Shown here in pieces: positions 39,670 to 50,049 of a DNA stretch of 64,000 nucleotides (within the stretch, counting starts at the first letter, position 1; each line of letters begins with the position of its first letter). The notes beneath the pieces are model-generated. The model saw nothing but the letters and a program-made list of their open reading frames with translations, was not told where the DNA came from and did not search any database. Position numbers and translations under genes: made by a program. This DNA comes from Lysinibacillus sp. B2A1. GTDB taxonomy: Bacteria; Bacillota; Bacilli; Bacillales_A; Planococcaceae. The stretch lies in contig CP027224.1 in NCBI GenBank assembly GCA_002973635.1, positions 2,428,501 to 2,492,500 on the forward strand, read 5' to 3'.

Positions 39670-40761
39670 ATGAATGAAAGAGAACAGGCGGTACTAGCAT
39701 TAATTCGTCAAAATCCGTTTATGTCTCAGCAAGAGATGGCGGATAAGATGAATCTATCTCGTCCAGTCCTAGCCAACTTAGTGTCGAGTTTAACGAAGCA
39801 GGGAAAAATAGTAGGACGTGCGTATATTTTACCCGAGGAAAATGAAATTATTTGTATCGGTGGTGCAAATCTAGATCGTAAATTTCATGTGAAGGGGAAC
39901 GTCCAATTTGGTACTTCCAATCCTGCAAGCTCATCATTTAGTGTTGGTGGTGTTGGGCGAAATATTGCTGAGAACCTTGGTAGGCTAAATCATCAGGTAA
40001 CATTACTAACAACGGCTGGCAAAGATGCTGATTGGCAAGTTATCCAAGAGGCTTCTGAGTCATTTATGAATTTACGTTATGTTGAGCAATTAGCAGATGC
40101 TTCAACTGGCTCCTATACTGCGATAATGGATGAGCAGGGAGAGCTAGCACTGGCTGTAGCTAACATGGAAGTATATGATCTCTTACTGCCAAGCTTGTTA
40201 AAGAAGCATGAGGCGATGCTTGTCAATGCTGGATGCTTTATTTTGGATTTAAATTGTCCTAAGGAAACAGTGGCCTATATTCAACAGATGGCAATTGCCC
40301 GTGAAATTCCGTTAGTCATTGTGCCTGTATCTTCCCCTAAAATGAATCGACTACCTGATACATTGCGAGGGGTTACATGGTTTATTTGTAACACGGATGA
40401 AGCAGAAACAATTGTTGGTCATTCAATTGAAAGCGCTTTAGATTATGAAAATGCATTACAGCAACTACTTCAGTTAGGTGCCGAGCATGTCATTATTACA
40501 GCAGGAAGTAAAGGTGTATTTGCAGCATCGACTTCAATTAAGCCAAGTCATTTTAAGGCTAAAATTATAGAAAAGATAGAAGATGTAACAGGTGCAGGTG
40601 ACGCCTTTGTCAGCGCTGTGATCCATAGCTGGCTTACGGGACAATCCTTCGCAATATGCATTGATGCTGGTTTAACAAATGCTAAAAATACACTGGCATC
40701 CCCATATACAGTAAGACCTGAATTATCCGTAGATTTGTTAAAAAGTGAAATGGAGGAATAA
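39670..40761 (+). CDS. psuK: Pseudouridine kinase with N-terminal winged HTH
   Basis: A PfkB-family kinase expected to phosphorylate pseudouridine to the 5'-phosphate. Residues 1-60 form a winged HTH ([33 protein letters not shown]), and the kinase domain follows, with [31 protein letters not shown] and the anion-hole motif DVTGAGDAF. The fused HTH suggests it also regulates its own operon. The next gene is psuG, which supports the substrate assignment over ribokinase or inosine kinase. There are 363 residues. Confidence 0.88.
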   Translation: MNEREQAVLALIRQNPFMSQQEMADKMNLSRPVLANLVSSLTKQGKIVGRAYILPEENEIICIGGANLDRKFHVKGNVQFGTSNPASSSFSVGGVGRNIAENLGRLNHQVTLLTTAGKDADWQVIQEASESFMNLRYVEQLADASTGSYTAIMDEQGELALAVANMEVYDLLLPSLLKKHEAMLVNAGCFILDLNCPKETVAYIQQMAIAREIPLVIVPVSSPKMNRLPDTLRGVTWFICNTDEAETIVGHSIESALDYENALQQLLQLGAEHVIITAGSKGVFAASTSIKPSHFKAKIIEKIEDVTGAGDAFVSAVIHSWLTGQSFAICIDAGLTNAKNTLASPYTVRPELSVDLLKSEMEE

Positions 40762-40765
40762 CAAC

Positions 40766-41680
40766 ATGAAAGAATTCATCGTATTATCAGAGGAAGTAAA
40801 AGCAGGACAAGCAAAAGGTTTACCAATCGTAGCATTAGAATCAACAATTATCTCTCACGGCATGCCATACCCTCAGAACGTTCAAACTGCACGTGAAGTA
40901 GAACAAATTATCCGTGACAATGGTGCAGTACCAGCAACGATTGCTTTAATTGATGGGAAAATTAAAATCGGTTTATCAGATGAAGAACTTGAAATGTTCG
41001 GTAATGCGCAAGGAGTAGCAAAAACTTCACGTCGTGACTTAGGTTATTTATTGGCAACAAAAAAATTAGGCGCGACAACTGTTGCGGCAACAATGATTTG
41101 TGCAGAACTTGCGGGCATTGAAATTTTCGTAACAGGCGGTATCGGTGGTGTTCATCGAGGCGCTGAAACAACGATGGACATTTCAGCAGATTTAGAAGAA
41201 TTGGCACAAACGAATGTAGCTGTAATTTGTGCAGGTGCTAAATCGATTTTAGACATTGGTTTAACATTAGAATATCTTGAAACTAAGGGTGTGCCTGTCG
41301 TTGGATTTGGCACAGATGAAGTACCTGCGTTCTATACTCGTCAAAGTGGTTTCGATGTTAACTTTAAACTTGATACGCCAGAAGAAGTGGCAGAGATGCT
41401 ACGTGCAAAATGGCAATTAGGCTTGAAGGGCGGAGCTGTTATTGCGAATCCGATTCCTGAGTCTGAGGCGCTTGAACATTCATTCATTACAGAAATCATT
41501 GAAAAAGCGCTAATAGAAGCAGAAGAAAATGGTATTCAAGGCAAAAACGTTACACCATTCTTACTTGGAAAAGTAAAAGAATTAACAGAGGGCAAAAGCC
41601 TTGATGCAAACATTGCATTAGTAAAAAATAATGCAGTTGTAGGAGCAAAAATTGCTGTGGCGTATAATAAATTAAGCTAA
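40766..41680 (+). CDS. psuG: Pseudouridine-5'-phosphate glycosidase
   Basis: Cleaves the C-C glycosidic bond of pseudouridine 5'-phosphate to uracil and ribose 5-phosphate. Conserved family segments include [40 protein letters not shown] and [21 protein letters not shown] at 40766 follows GGAGG by a normal distance. It forms a two-gene operon with psuK and ends at a terminator. Its codon usage looks more biased than its neighbours'. There are 304 residues. Confidence 0.95.
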   Translation: MKEFIVLSEEVKAGQAKGLPIVALESTIISHGMPYPQNVQTAREVEQIIRDNGAVPATIALIDGKIKIGLSDEELEMFGNAQGVAKTSRRDLGYLLATKKLGATTVAATMICAELAGIEIFVTGGIGGVHRGAETTMDISADLEELAQTNVAVICAGAKSILDIGLTLEYLETKGVPVVGFGTDEVPAFYTRQSGFDVNFKLDTPEEVAEMLRAKWQLGLKGGAVIANPIPESEALEHSFITEIIEKALIEAEENGIQGKNVTPFLLGKVKELTEGKSLDANIALVKNNAVVGAKIAVAYNKLS

Positions 41681-41695
41681 ACCATTATACAAGAA

Positions 41696-41737
41696 GAGAG
41701 ACTCTTTGCGATACATTCGCAGAGGGTCTTTTTATTC
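41696..41737 (+). terminator. Rho-independent terminator after psuG
   Basis: AGACTCTTTGCGA and TCGCAGAGGGTCT pair as a long imperfect stem, followed by TTTTTATT. Confidence 0.85.
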
Positions 41738-41884
41738 ATTGTGAAGAATAATTCTTCCATTTTTCACATTGTTCACGAGATTAACTAAACAAAATGACAC
41801 AGTCACTTTACAATAGGCTACAATATTTTATACAATTAAATTTATATCTAATCTGAAAAATTTGACGAGCAAGGTGGACATGTT

Positions 41885-44080
41885 ATGGCGAAAGAGCAAA
41901 TTTTGACTCCTGAGGACGTATTTGAGTTAGTCAAATCCTACATGAATGATGAAAATGTCGCATTCGTGAAAAAAGCGTATGAATTAGCGAGGAATGCCCA
42001 TATTGAGCAATTCCGAAGCTCAGGTGAACCGTATATTATTCACCCAGTGCAAGTAGCTGGTATTTTAGCTGAGTTACAAATGGACCCTGAAACAGTTGCG
42101 GCTGGTTTTTTACATGATGTTGTCGAGGATACAGATTTTACGCGCGACGATTTAGTTCGTGAATTCGGCGAAGAGGTTGCAATGCTTGTTGATGGCGTGA
42201 CAAAGCTGGGGAAAATTAAATATTTATCAAAAGAAGCGCAGCAAGCAGAAAATCATCGTAAAATGTTTGTTGCTATGGCACAGGATATCCGTGTCATTTT
42301 AATTAAACTGGCTGACCGTCTACACAATATGCGGACGCTTAAGCATTTGCCTGCTGAAAAGCAACGCCGTATCTCCAAAGAGACGCTTGAAATTTTTGCA
42401 CCACTTGCGCATCGTCTTGGAATTTCGACAGTTAAATGGGAGCTTGAGGATACAGCTCTTCGTTATTTAAATCCACAGCAATATTACCGCATTGTTAGTC
42501 TAATGAAGAAAAAACGCGATGAACGTGAGGCCTATTTAGAAAATGTTATGGCTGAGATGAAGTCACAGCTTACAGAGGTCGAAATTGATGCAGATATTTA
42601 TGGTCGTCCAAAACACATCTACAGCATCTACCGCAAAATGGTGTTACAAAAAAAACAATTTAATGAGATTTATGATTTATTAGCCATTCGTGTATTGGTC
42701 GATAGTATTAAAGATTGCTATGCTGTTCTGGGAATCGTGCATACGCTATGGAAACCGATGCCTGGACGCTTTAAGGATTATATTGCAATGCCCAAGCAAA
42801 ACCTTTATCAATCACTGCATACGACTGTAATTGGCCCTTATGGGGACCCATTAGAGGTGCAAATTCGTACAAAGGAAATGCATAAGATTGCTGAATATGG
42901 GATTGCTGCACATTGGGCCTATAAAGAAGGTAAAAAGATTGATACTGAAAAACAAAATGTTGATCAAAAATTAACATGGTTCCGTGAAATATTAGAGTTT
43001 CAAAATGAATCCTCAAATGCTGAGGAATTTATGGAGTCCTTAAAATTTGATTTATTTTCTGATATGGTTTATGTATTCACGCCTGAAGGAGATGTCATTG
43101 AATTACCAGCAGGTTCTGTACCTATCGACTTCGCATACCGTGTGCATTCAGAAGTCGGAAATCGTACAATTGGCGCAAAAATCAATGGTAAAATGGTACC
43201 GCTTGATACACCATTAAAAACGGGAGATATCATTGAAATCTTAACCTCTAAGCAATCTTTTGGTCCGAGTCGTGATTGGCTTAAAATAGCGCAATCCTCA
43301 CAGGCAAAAAATAAAATAAAACAGTTTTTCAAACGTCATCTTCGTGAAGAAAATATTATCAAAGGCAAAGAGATGATTGAAAAGGAAATCCGTGCACAAG
43401 ATTATGACATGAAGGAAACCATGTCAGCTGAGAATTTAAAACGTGTTTGCGACAAATTTAACTACACAAACGAAGAGGATTTATATGCAGCTGTTGGTGT
43501 TAATGGTATTACTGCACAGCAAGTTGTTAATCGATTAGCTGAAAAACGCCGTAAAGAGCGTGAACAGGAAGAAGCACTCGAGAAAATCGAGCAAAAAATG
43601 AAAAATCATGTTCCACAAAAACGCACAGAATCAGGTGTTATTGTAAAAGGGATTGACAATATGCTTATTCGACTTTCGCGTTGTTGTACACCTGTGCCTG
43701 GAGACGACATTGTCGGCTTTATTACGAAAGGTAGAGGTGTTTCAGTTCACCGTGCAGATTGTCCTAACATTCAAATAGAGGATGAGCAGGAACGTTTGAT
43801 TGAGGTTGAGTGGGAAAATGGGCTAGCTCCTGAGAAAAAGGAATACCCAGTTGATATTGAAGTATCAGCCTTTGATCGACCAGGTATATTAAATGAAATT
43901 ATGCAAATTGTTAGTGAAACGAAAACGAATATTTTAGCTGTCAGTGGTCGTGCTGATCGTGAAAAAATGGCCACTATTCATTTAACAATATCTATTTCAA
44001 ATATTTCACATTTGCATAAAGTTGTAGAACGTATTAAACAAACTCCAGATATTTATTCAGTGCAACGTGTGATTAATTAA
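41885..44080 (+). CDS. relA: Bifunctional (p)ppGpp synthetase/hydrolase Rel
   Basis: The long RSH stringent-response enzyme (731 residues). The N-terminal HD hydrolase has [20 protein letters not shown] and [11 protein letters not shown]. The synthetase part has YSIYRKM and the substrate loop [14 protein letters not shown] ([17 protein letters not shown]), a Zn/helical part ([19 protein letters not shown]) and the C-terminal ACT ([14 protein letters not shown]) follow. All catalytic segments look intact. dtd follows, as in B. subtilis. Confidence 0.97.
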   Translation: MAKEQILTPEDVFELVKSYMNDENVAFVKKAYELARNAHIEQFRSSGEPYIIHPVQVAGILAELQMDPETVAAGFLHDVVEDTDFTRDDLVREFGEEVAMLVDGVTKLGKIKYLSKEAQQAENHRKMFVAMAQDIRVILIKLADRLHNMRTLKHLPAEKQRRISKETLEIFAPLAHRLGISTVKWELEDTALRYLNPQQYYRIVSLMKKKRDEREAYLENVMAEMKSQLTEVEIDADIYGRPKHIYSIYRKMVLQKKQFNEIYDLLAIRVLVDSIKDCYAVLGIVHTLWKPMPGRFKDYIAMPKQNLYQSLHTTVIGPYGDPLEVQIRTKEMHKIAEYGIAAHWAYKEGKKIDTEKQNVDQKLTWFREILEFQNESSNAEEFMESLKFDLFSDMVYVFTPEGDVIELPAGSVPIDFAYRVHSEVGNRTIGAKINGKMVPLDTPLKTGDIIEILTSKQSFGPSRDWLKIAQSSQAKNKIKQFFKRHLREENIIKGKEMIEKEIRAQDYDMKETMSAENLKRVCDKFNYTNEEDLYAAVGVNGITAQQVVNRLAEKRRKEREQEEALEKIEQKMKNHVPQKRTESGVIVKGIDNMLIRLSRCCTPVPGDDIVGFITKGRGVSVHRADCPNIQIEDEQERLIEVEWENGLAPEKKEYPVDIEVSAFDRPGILNEIMQIVSETKTNILAVSGRADREKMATIHLTISISNISHLHKVVERIKQTPDIYSVQRVIN

Positions 44081-44148
44081 AAAGTCCTTGGTTGGATTAA
44101 CTTTCTTGTTTATGGAAAGTTACAACGATAGAATTGAGGTTTTAAAGA

Positions 44149-44589
44149 ATGAAAGTAGTTTTACAACGTAGTAAAGCGGCCACTGTTACGGTTGACGGGA
44201 AAGTAACAGGCGCTATTGATAATGGTTATGTCCTTTTGGTAGGAATTACACATGAAGATACACAAGAGGATGTTAACTATTTAGCCAAAAAGATAGCTAA
44301 TCTCCGCCTTTGGGAAGATGCTGATGGAAAAATGAACCATTCTATTTTAGAGCATGGAGGGGCTATACTATCCGTCTCACAATTTACATTGTATGGGGAT
44401 GCAAAAAAGGGGAATCGGCCAAGTTTTATAGATGCAGCTAGACCAGAAGTTGCGGAGCCGTTATGGCAGGCTTTTAATGATGCCTTACGTTTACACGGTT
44501 TACAAGTGGAGACAGGTATATTTGGTGCGATGATGGACGTTGCATTTACAAATGATGGACCAGTTACTATACTTCTTGAGTCAAAATAA
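44149..44589 (+). CDS. dtd: D-aminoacyl-tRNA deacylase
   Basis: Removes D-amino acids (and glycine from tRNA-Ala) mischarged to tRNA. The signature [17 protein letters not shown] and the cross-subunit GPVTI are near the expected places. Its 146 residues are normal. It lies just after relA, the conserved order. RBS TTGAGGT is weak to moderate. Confidence 0.96.
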   Translation: MKVVLQRSKAATVTVDGKVTGAIDNGYVLLVGITHEDTQEDVNYLAKKIANLRLWEDADGKMNHSILEHGGAILSVSQFTLYGDAKKGNRPSFIDAARPEVAEPLWQAFNDALRLHGLQVETGIFGAMMDVAFTNDGPVTILLESK

Positions 44590-44661
44590 TGGTACATTTC
44601 CTATATTTCCTTCATACACTATAAAGTATGGTTAGTTTTGTAGGAAGGAAGTGTCTTAAAG

Positions 44662-44877
44662 ATGACGAAGATGGGAAGCATATCAAATCCATATTTATAC
44701 GAAACTCTTAACATGATGATTGGTCAGGCTATTGTAGTACAAACCGAAAAAAATATTCAGCAAGGTGTATTAGCCTCAGTATTACCTGACCATATCGTTG
44801 TAGAGATTAGTCGTACGCCTTTCTTCATTCGTATGGAGGAAATTGTATGGGTTACCTTGGCAACAGTTAAAAAATAA
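44662..44877 (+). CDS. DUF2642 small protein
   Basis: A 71-residue protein with the compact beta-rich pattern of DUF2642 (MIGQAIVVQTEKNIQQGVLASVLPDHIVVEIS, then FFIRMEEIVWV). Relatives in Bacillales are often found near sporulation or coat genes, but no function is established. RBS GGAAGGAAGTG precedes the ATG, and a terminator follows. Confidence 0.75.
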   Translation: MTKMGSISNPYLYETLNMMIGQAIVVQTEKNIQQGVLASVLPDHIVVEISRTPFFIRMEEIVWVTLATVKK

Positions 44878-44883
44878 ATGAGT

Positions 44884-44922
44884 AAAACCTTCAATTCACA
44901 ATACGTGACTGGAGGTTTTTTT
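44884..44922 (+). terminator. Rho-independent terminator after the DUF2642 gene
   Basis: AAACCTTCA / TGGAGGTTT stem, with a loop of about 16 nt, followed by a T-run. Confidence 0.8.
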
Positions 44923-44989
44923 CATGTTGGAAAGCTATTTTTATTGTATAATTATCTAAAAATTCCGCCATTTAGAAAGGTGAGGTAAA

Positions 44990-46303
44990 ATGATGCAAAG
45001 GATAGCCATACTTGGTTCATTATTTTTTTGGAATAACATAAAACAAAACTTTTCCGCATTTCCTCAAGTGCAATTTATTCATTTTCCTTACATGGTACCT
45101 GAGCAAAGTATTGAATTGATTGATGAGGCAGCCGCCCATGCAGAAATCTTATTATTTGCTGGCTCGATTTCCTATTATTACTGTATGGATAAAATAAAAG
45201 CTAAACAGATTCAAGCAGTCTATATTCCCTTTGATGAATTAACATTATCCCTATCATTGCTATCTATACAACATAACCAAAAGGTGAAATTATCCAATAT
45301 GTCCATTGATTTACCTAAAATAAATACTCTATATCAAGTTTTAAAAGAGGCAGATATTAAAAAGTCTCCAGAGATGCATGCAATAGATTATGCTTGGGTG
45401 TACGATCAAAATGAAAAAATAGATCACTTTCAGATTGATGACTATATAACTTTCCATAAGGAGTTATATAAAGCAGGGAAAACAGAGCTGGCACTTACTA
45501 GCTTACATGCTGTTTATGAAGCGTTACAACAAGCAGGAGTCCCAGCGAGCTATATGGTCGAAAGGAAACAGACTTTTATATCAACGGTAAATAAAGCCCT
45601 GAATACCTATAAAAACACCCTGTTAATTTCATCACAAATTGCAGTTGTTTCAATTCGCAGCAGAGAGAATTCTATTGCTAATAAACAATTATGGATGGAG
45701 AATTTAGAAAAAGTATGTAAAACGTTTCATGCAAGGATTGCTCAATCCCTTCAAGAGCCCTACTTAATTTTTTCTACAAGAGGAGCGATTGAAACACTTG
45801 ATAGGGTCTATTTAACATCGTTAATGAAACAGTTTGAAGTACAATTCGAAACGTCTTTTCGTATTGGAATAGGGTTTGGATATTCATTACATGAAGCTGA
45901 GTCACATGCCTCCCAAGCATTGTTTTTTACAACAAAATTTGACGAGCATTCCTCTGTTTTGTGCCTAGTTGATGAAGAAAATCGACTTCATGGACCATTA
46001 TTTGAAAATAATAAAAATATAGCATTATCGAATAATGATCAGCATATTTTAGAGATTGCTGAAAAATTAAAAATGAGTGCTAAAAATTTAAATTTAATTA
46101 GGCAATTTATTAAGTTAAATAATAATAGACCTTTTTCTGCAACAGAATTAGCAATGTATTTAAATCTTTCTCGTCGATCAGCAGAACGAATGATTAATCG
46201 ATTAATCGAGCAAAAATATCTTGTATTATCAGGTGAAGAGCATCCATACCATCAAGGTCGCCCGCGAAAGTTATATAAAGCAACTAATCTATTAAAGATC
46301 TGA
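44990..46303 (+). CDS. Predicted transcriptional regulator with degenerate cyclase-like domain and C-terminal winged HTH
   Basis: A 437-residue protein I do not recognise by name. Residues 1-110 look like an alpha/beta sensor (RIAILGSLFFWNNIKQNF, then AEILLFAGSISYYYCMDKIKAKQ). Residues about 205-335 resemble a GGDEF/cyclase fold (SQIAVVSIRSRE... RIGIGFGYSLHEAESHASQALFF) without GGDEF catalytic residues. The C-terminus is a winged HTH (FSATELAMYLNLSRRSAERMINRLIEQKYL) with a GRPRKLYKA tail. The YfcC-family transporter follows, so it probably controls that gene. Confidence 0.7.
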   Translation: MMQRIAILGSLFFWNNIKQNFSAFPQVQFIHFPYMVPEQSIELIDEAAAHAEILLFAGSISYYYCMDKIKAKQIQAVYIPFDELTLSLSLLSIQHNQKVKLSNMSIDLPKINTLYQVLKEADIKKSPEMHAIDYAWVYDQNEKIDHFQIDDYITFHKELYKAGKTELALTSLHAVYEALQQAGVPASYMVERKQTFISTVNKALNTYKNTLLISSQIAVVSIRSRENSIANKQLWMENLEKVCKTFHARIAQSLQEPYLIFSTRGAIETLDRVYLTSLMKQFEVQFETSFRIGIGFGYSLHEAESHASQALFFTTKFDEHSSVLCLVDEENRLHGPLFENNKNIALSNNDQHILEIAEKLKMSAKNLNLIRQFIKLNNNRPFSATELAMYLNLSRRSAERMINRLIEQKYLVLSGEEHPYHQGRPRKLYKATNLLKI

Positions 46304-46402
46304 AATGATAGAAAATTAATACTTTACAATAAATTTGAACTATTGTATATTTATTTTCAATTAAACGACATATAGCGACAAAATTTAAAAGGAGGAATAT
46401 CC

Positions 46403-46423
46403 ATGCAATTGAAAAAACGCTAA
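46403..46423 (+). CDS. Six-codon leader ORF (MQLKKR)
   Basis: ATG CAA TTG AAA AAA CGC TAA, preceded by AAAGGAGGAAT, the best Shine-Dalgarno sequence in this region. It lies in the 5' leader of the transporter gene, 34 nt before its start. Three basic codons (Lys-Lys-Arg) precede the stop. It could sense basic amino acids by ribosome stalling, but this is inference; it may be chance. Confidence 0.4.
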   Translation: MQLKKR

Positions 46424-46456
46424 TGTCTAAATTATTGAAGATAAGTGGGTGGAGAA

Positions 46457-47863
46457 ATGGAAAATGAACAAATTGTTAAAAAGAAAAGCTGGCTAAAGGT
46501 ACCTCATACATATACAATCATTTTTGCTATTATTTTTCTTGCGGGTATTTTAAGTTATATTATTCCAGCGGGGGAATTTGACCGTGTAGAGGACAAGGAA
46601 GGTCGAATGCTGGTTGTAGATGGAAGCTATCATCATATCGAGAGTGATCCCGTATCATTTTTTGAAATGTTTACAGCCATTCCAATGGGGCTAGAAAAAG
46701 GAGCCCAGATTATATTTTATATTTTCCTAGTAAGCGGAGTATTTGGAATTATTCGTGCTACTGGTGCGATAGAAGCGGGTGTTTATAAGGGTGTAAAAGC
46801 ATTAGAAGGCAGAGAGAAACTGCTTATTCCATTATCAATGATTTTATTCTCTGTTGGCGGTTTCACGATGGGAATGGCAGAGGAAACAATTATTTTTGTG
46901 CCAATCGGGGTAGCAATTGCCCGTGCAATGGGGTTTGATGCAATCACTGGAACAGCTATGATTACGCTTGGTGCTGCTAGTGGTTTCTTTGGAGGAATGC
47001 TCAATCCATTTACAGTAGGGGTTGCACAATCCTTAGCGGATGTACCTTTATTTTCAGGGATTGGCTTCCGTGCAGTTGTATATGTGTTTGTATTAGGCTT
47101 TGCGATTTTCTATGTATCGCGCTACGCCTTTAAAGTCAAAAAGAATCCGCAGGCAAGTGTTATTTATGACATTGAACAGAAGGCTAAATCAAATCTTTCT
47201 ACAATTGCTATGCCAACCTTAACAGGGAAACATAAATTAGTGTTCATTGCGATGGCTTGTGGTATTGGATTTAATATTTATGGAGTCTTTAACTGGGGCT
47301 GGTTTTTAACACAATTAACGGCATCCTTTTTAATTATGGGTTTACTTGCTGGTCTTTTAGGAGGATTAAAACCTGGAACAATTTTTGATTCCTTTATTGA
47401 TGGGGCTAAGGCTGTTACTTTTGGTGCGCTTATTGTAGGATTTGCTCGTGCCATTACAGTTGTGCTTGAGCAAGGAAAAATTATTGATACAATTGTTTAT
47501 GCTGCATCTGAAACGATTGGTCATTTGCCACATTCCATCAGTGCGATTGGGATGTTATTAATTCAAGCCCTCTTAAACTTGTTTATCTCATCAGGTAGCG
47601 GTCAGGCAGCAGCAACAATGCCAATTATGATTCCAATTACAGATTTACTAGGTTTAGAGCGTCAGGTTGCTGTTTTAGCTTTCCAATATGGGGATTCATT
47701 AACAAACTCTATTATTCCTACTTCATCGGCATTGATGGCATATTTGGCTGTGGCAGGTATTCCGTATGAAAAATGGATTAAATTTATTTGGAAGATGATT
47801 CTTGGCTGGGCTGTCATAGCGTGTATTGCATTAATTGCGGCTGTCGCATTGGGAATCTCTTAA
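46457..47863 (+). CDS. YfcC-family membrane transporter (basic amino acid/C4-dicarboxylate-like)
   Basis: About 468 residues with roughly 12 membrane helices. The opening KVPHTYTIIFAIIFLAGILSYIIPAGEFDR and later NLFISSGSGQAAATMPIMIPI and GDSLTNSIIPTSS match YfcC/DcuC-like antiporters, whose members are annotated as arginine/ornithine antiporters or short-chain carriers. The substrate is not determined. I chose ATG at 46457, after GGTGGAG, although spacing is short; a GTG at 46445 is possible. The regulator gene upstream and the six-codon leader suggest regulated uptake. Confidence 0.85.
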   Translation: MENEQIVKKKSWLKVPHTYTIIFAIIFLAGILSYIIPAGEFDRVEDKEGRMLVVDGSYHHIESDPVSFFEMFTAIPMGLEKGAQIIFYIFLVSGVFGIIRATGAIEAGVYKGVKALEGREKLLIPLSMILFSVGGFTMGMAEETIIFVPIGVAIARAMGFDAITGTAMITLGAASGFFGGMLNPFTVGVAQSLADVPLFSGIGFRAVVYVFVLGFAIFYVSRYAFKVKKNPQASVIYDIEQKAKSNLSTIAMPTLTGKHKLVFIAMACGIGFNIYGVFNWGWFLTQLTASFLIMGLLAGLLGGLKPGTIFDSFIDGAKAVTFGALIVGFARAITVVLEQGKIIDTIVYAASETIGHLPHSISAIGMLLIQALLNLFISSGSGQAAATMPIMIPITDLLGLERQVAVLAFQYGDSLTNSIIPTSSALMAYLAVAGIPYEKWIKFIWKMILGWAVIACIALIAAVALGIS

Positions 47864-47866
47864 AAG

Positions 47867-47913
47867 AAAAGCTGTGCAGAAAAGTAGATGATTATCTTCT
47901 TTCTGCACAGCTT
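47867..47913. terminator. Bidirectional terminator between transporter and amidase
   Basis: AAAGCTGTGCAGAAA and TTTCTGCACAGCTTT form a perfect 15-bp stem with an A-run before and a T-run after, serving both converging genes. Confidence 0.93.
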
Positions 47914-47921
47914 TTTGATTT

Positions 47922-49496
47922 TTAATCGCTTTCATTAAAATAATTCAAGATGCCTTGATAAATCCCCAGACTTGCTTGTTCCCGGAATTTTGCGGTTGTA
48001 ACGACACGCTCCTCACTTGCATTACTTAAGAAGCCTAATTCAATAAGGACAGCCTTTTGTCGATTTTCTCGGAGCACTAAGAAATTCCCTTGCTGGGCCC
48101 CACGATCCCTTAAATCAATTTTACTAGATAGCCCATTATGAATGGCCTCAGCAAGGGTCTTTTGATTACTGTTCAAATAGTATGATGTAAAGCCATTAAT
48201 AGAGCTATCATCTGTCGCATCGTAATGAATACTAATAAAAGCATCTGCCTCATGCTGATGGGCTATTGAGACACGTTTTCGAAGTGCTACATATTCATCC
48301 GATTCTCTAGTCATCACTACATTGGCACCAGCTGCACTCAACTTTGAGGCAAGTAGAGAAGCAGTTTTCAACGTGATTTCCTTCTCATCAGTACCTCGTT
48401 GACCAGTAGTACCATGATCATTTCCACCATGTCCTGCGTCAACAACAATTGTAAGCCCATTTAACGTTCCTTTTTTACGAGGCTCAGATGTATTTTTTTT
48501 GTTTGTCACAGCTTTATTGGAGGTAGTTGTAACGACCCAGTTCGCTACAAATGCAGTTTTGTTATCTAATTGTATTTCATAAAAATCATCTTTCGCACCT
48601 ACAATAGGGTAGCTTTTGCCTGCATCTACACGTTCTACAACTTCAGCCGTTGTAGTAGCATCTGTCCGTAGGTTTGTCCCATTATAGATAATTGTTACAG
48701 ATTCCAGCTCTGTAGCTGAGGAAGATGTAGATTTGGTTTTTTCTACATTTGAAAATGTGCCATAAAAACTATATACCCAGCCAGTTATTTTATTGCTGTA
48801 CTGAATTTGTACCCAGTTATGTTCTTGGGCTAATACCTTAAAGGCTTTTCCCTTTTTAACAGAACCTACTTTTTTCGCATTTAAATCGGGCTTTTTTCGA
48901 ACATTCAATGTATCCACTAACACTGTAAAAGTTGTATCCTTGTTCACCTTTTTTGTAGATACCTCAATGACAGGTTTTTCCGAATCAGTTTTTTTCTCAG
49001 GTTTATTATTAATGGTAACATAATCTGTCGAAACCCAGCCAACTAGCCCGTTCCAATCAATTTTCGCCCATTCGCCGCTTTCTTCAATCAGATTAGCTTG
49101 CTTACCAGTTGAAAGTTGTCCAAGAACTGCAGAAGAAATGTCAGGTTCCGTGCGAATATTAAGACGATCAACCTGTGAGATGACGGTTTTATCAATCGTT
49201 TGTTTAGCATTTATAGGAGCAGTTAGCCATGAGGCTACCCATCCTTCGTCATTGCCAGATTTTACTTGAATCCAGTCCCCTTCTCGACCAATAGAAGTTA
49301 AGGAATCACCTTCTTCTAACGTCGTAATAATAGGATAAGACAGTCCCGGTCCCTCACGTAAATGAAGAATCGTCCCCGTCACTTTTAAATCACTGGTGTC
49401 GGCAAATGCACTTTGAACATTAATTTTACTTGGAATGGCAATCGTTAACATTAGCAAGAAGATGATCATGATATGTAAAAGTTTTGTCCTCATCAA
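47922..49496 (-). CDS. N-acetylmuramoyl-L-alanine amidase with four SH3b domains (YrvJ-like)
   Basis: A 524-residue secreted wall hydrolase. There is a signal peptide (about residues 1-32, ending ...SAFADT). Four bacterial SH3 domains follow (GTILHLREGPGLSYP, VDRLNIRTEPD, VDTLNVRKKPD, YNGTNLRTDATT). A C-terminal Amidase_3 domain has its zinc motif in IVVDAGHGGNDHG, the internal E/H in FISIHYD and the catalytic Glu in LIELGFLSN. It lies between dtd and hisS, as yrvJ does in B. subtilis. Confidence 0.92.
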   Translation of the reverse strand: MMRTKLLHIMIIFLLMLTIAIPSKINVQSAFADTSDLKVTGTILHLREGPGLSYPIITTLEEGDSLTSIGREGDWIQVKSGNDEGWVASWLTAPINAKQTIDKTVISQVDRLNIRTEPDISSAVLGQLSTGKQANLIEESGEWAKIDWNGLVGWVSTDYVTINNKPEKKTDSEKPVIEVSTKKVNKDTTFTVLVDTLNVRKKPDLNAKKVGSVKKGKAFKVLAQEHNWVQIQYSNKITGWVYSFYGTFSNVEKTKSTSSSATELESVTIIYNGTNLRTDATTTAEVVERVDAGKSYPIVGAKDDFYEIQLDNKTAFVANWVVTTTSNKAVTNKKNTSEPRKKGTLNGLTIVVDAGHGGNDHGTTGQRGTDEKEITLKTASLLASKLSAAGANVVMTRESDEYVALRKRVSIAHQHEADAFISIHYDATDDSSINGFTSYYLNSNQKTLAEAIHNGLSSKIDLRDRGAQQGNFLVLRENRQKAVLIELGFLSNASEERVVTTAKFREQASLGIYQGILNYFNESD

Positions 49497-49654
49497 ATTC
49501 CTCCTATTCCTTGTGCTATTTTACCATGCTTTAGTAATAGAATTCGTGGGAAAATGGTAATGGAATTTGCCGTTTTCGCAACTGTTTCGTGAAAAATACA
49601 AAAACAGTTGACATTATCTTTCGTTGTGACTAACATAAAGGGTAATCAAAAAAT

Positions 49655-49930
49655 GATTTACTGCTTATGACCAAGCAAGTAGCGTATACCTCTATTGGAA
49701 AAGAGAGGGAAAGACCTAGGCTGCAATCTTTCCTGCAAAAATGTATAACGTGAACAACACTTGAGAGGCTTTTTTCTGAAAAGTAAAACTTAGTAGGGAA
49801 AAACGGAATCGGCCGTTATCCGATTATGAGGAGGACGCTCGTTGTTAGGCGCGTCAACTAGGGTGGAACCGCGGAAGCTTCTATAGCTCTCGTCCCTTGC
49901 AATATGCAAGGTGGCGAGAGCTTTTTTGTT
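49655..49930 (+). promoter_or_regulatory. T-box riboswitch upstream of hisS
   Basis: It has the T-box core AGGGTGGAACCGCGG (ending 49874), upstream Stem I with GGAAAGA / TCTTTCC, and a terminator AGCTCTCG (49885) / CGAGAGCT (49915) with T-run. The gene identity points to tRNA-His, and a CAC triplet is present at 49758-49760 in ACAACACTTGAGAGG. The specifier is tentative, since AAC and CAA triplets overlap it. TGGA would not pair perfectly with the usual C73 of tRNA-His. Confidence 0.85.
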
Positions 49931-50049
49931 TCTAAAAAATTGGAGTCGCTGAATTTGGAGAGGAAGCCCTAAACATAGTGAAAAAACACCGTTTAAACGA
50001 GCAGGCACTCAAAAATCTATCATAAGCAATCAATAGAGGAGGTAGTTAT

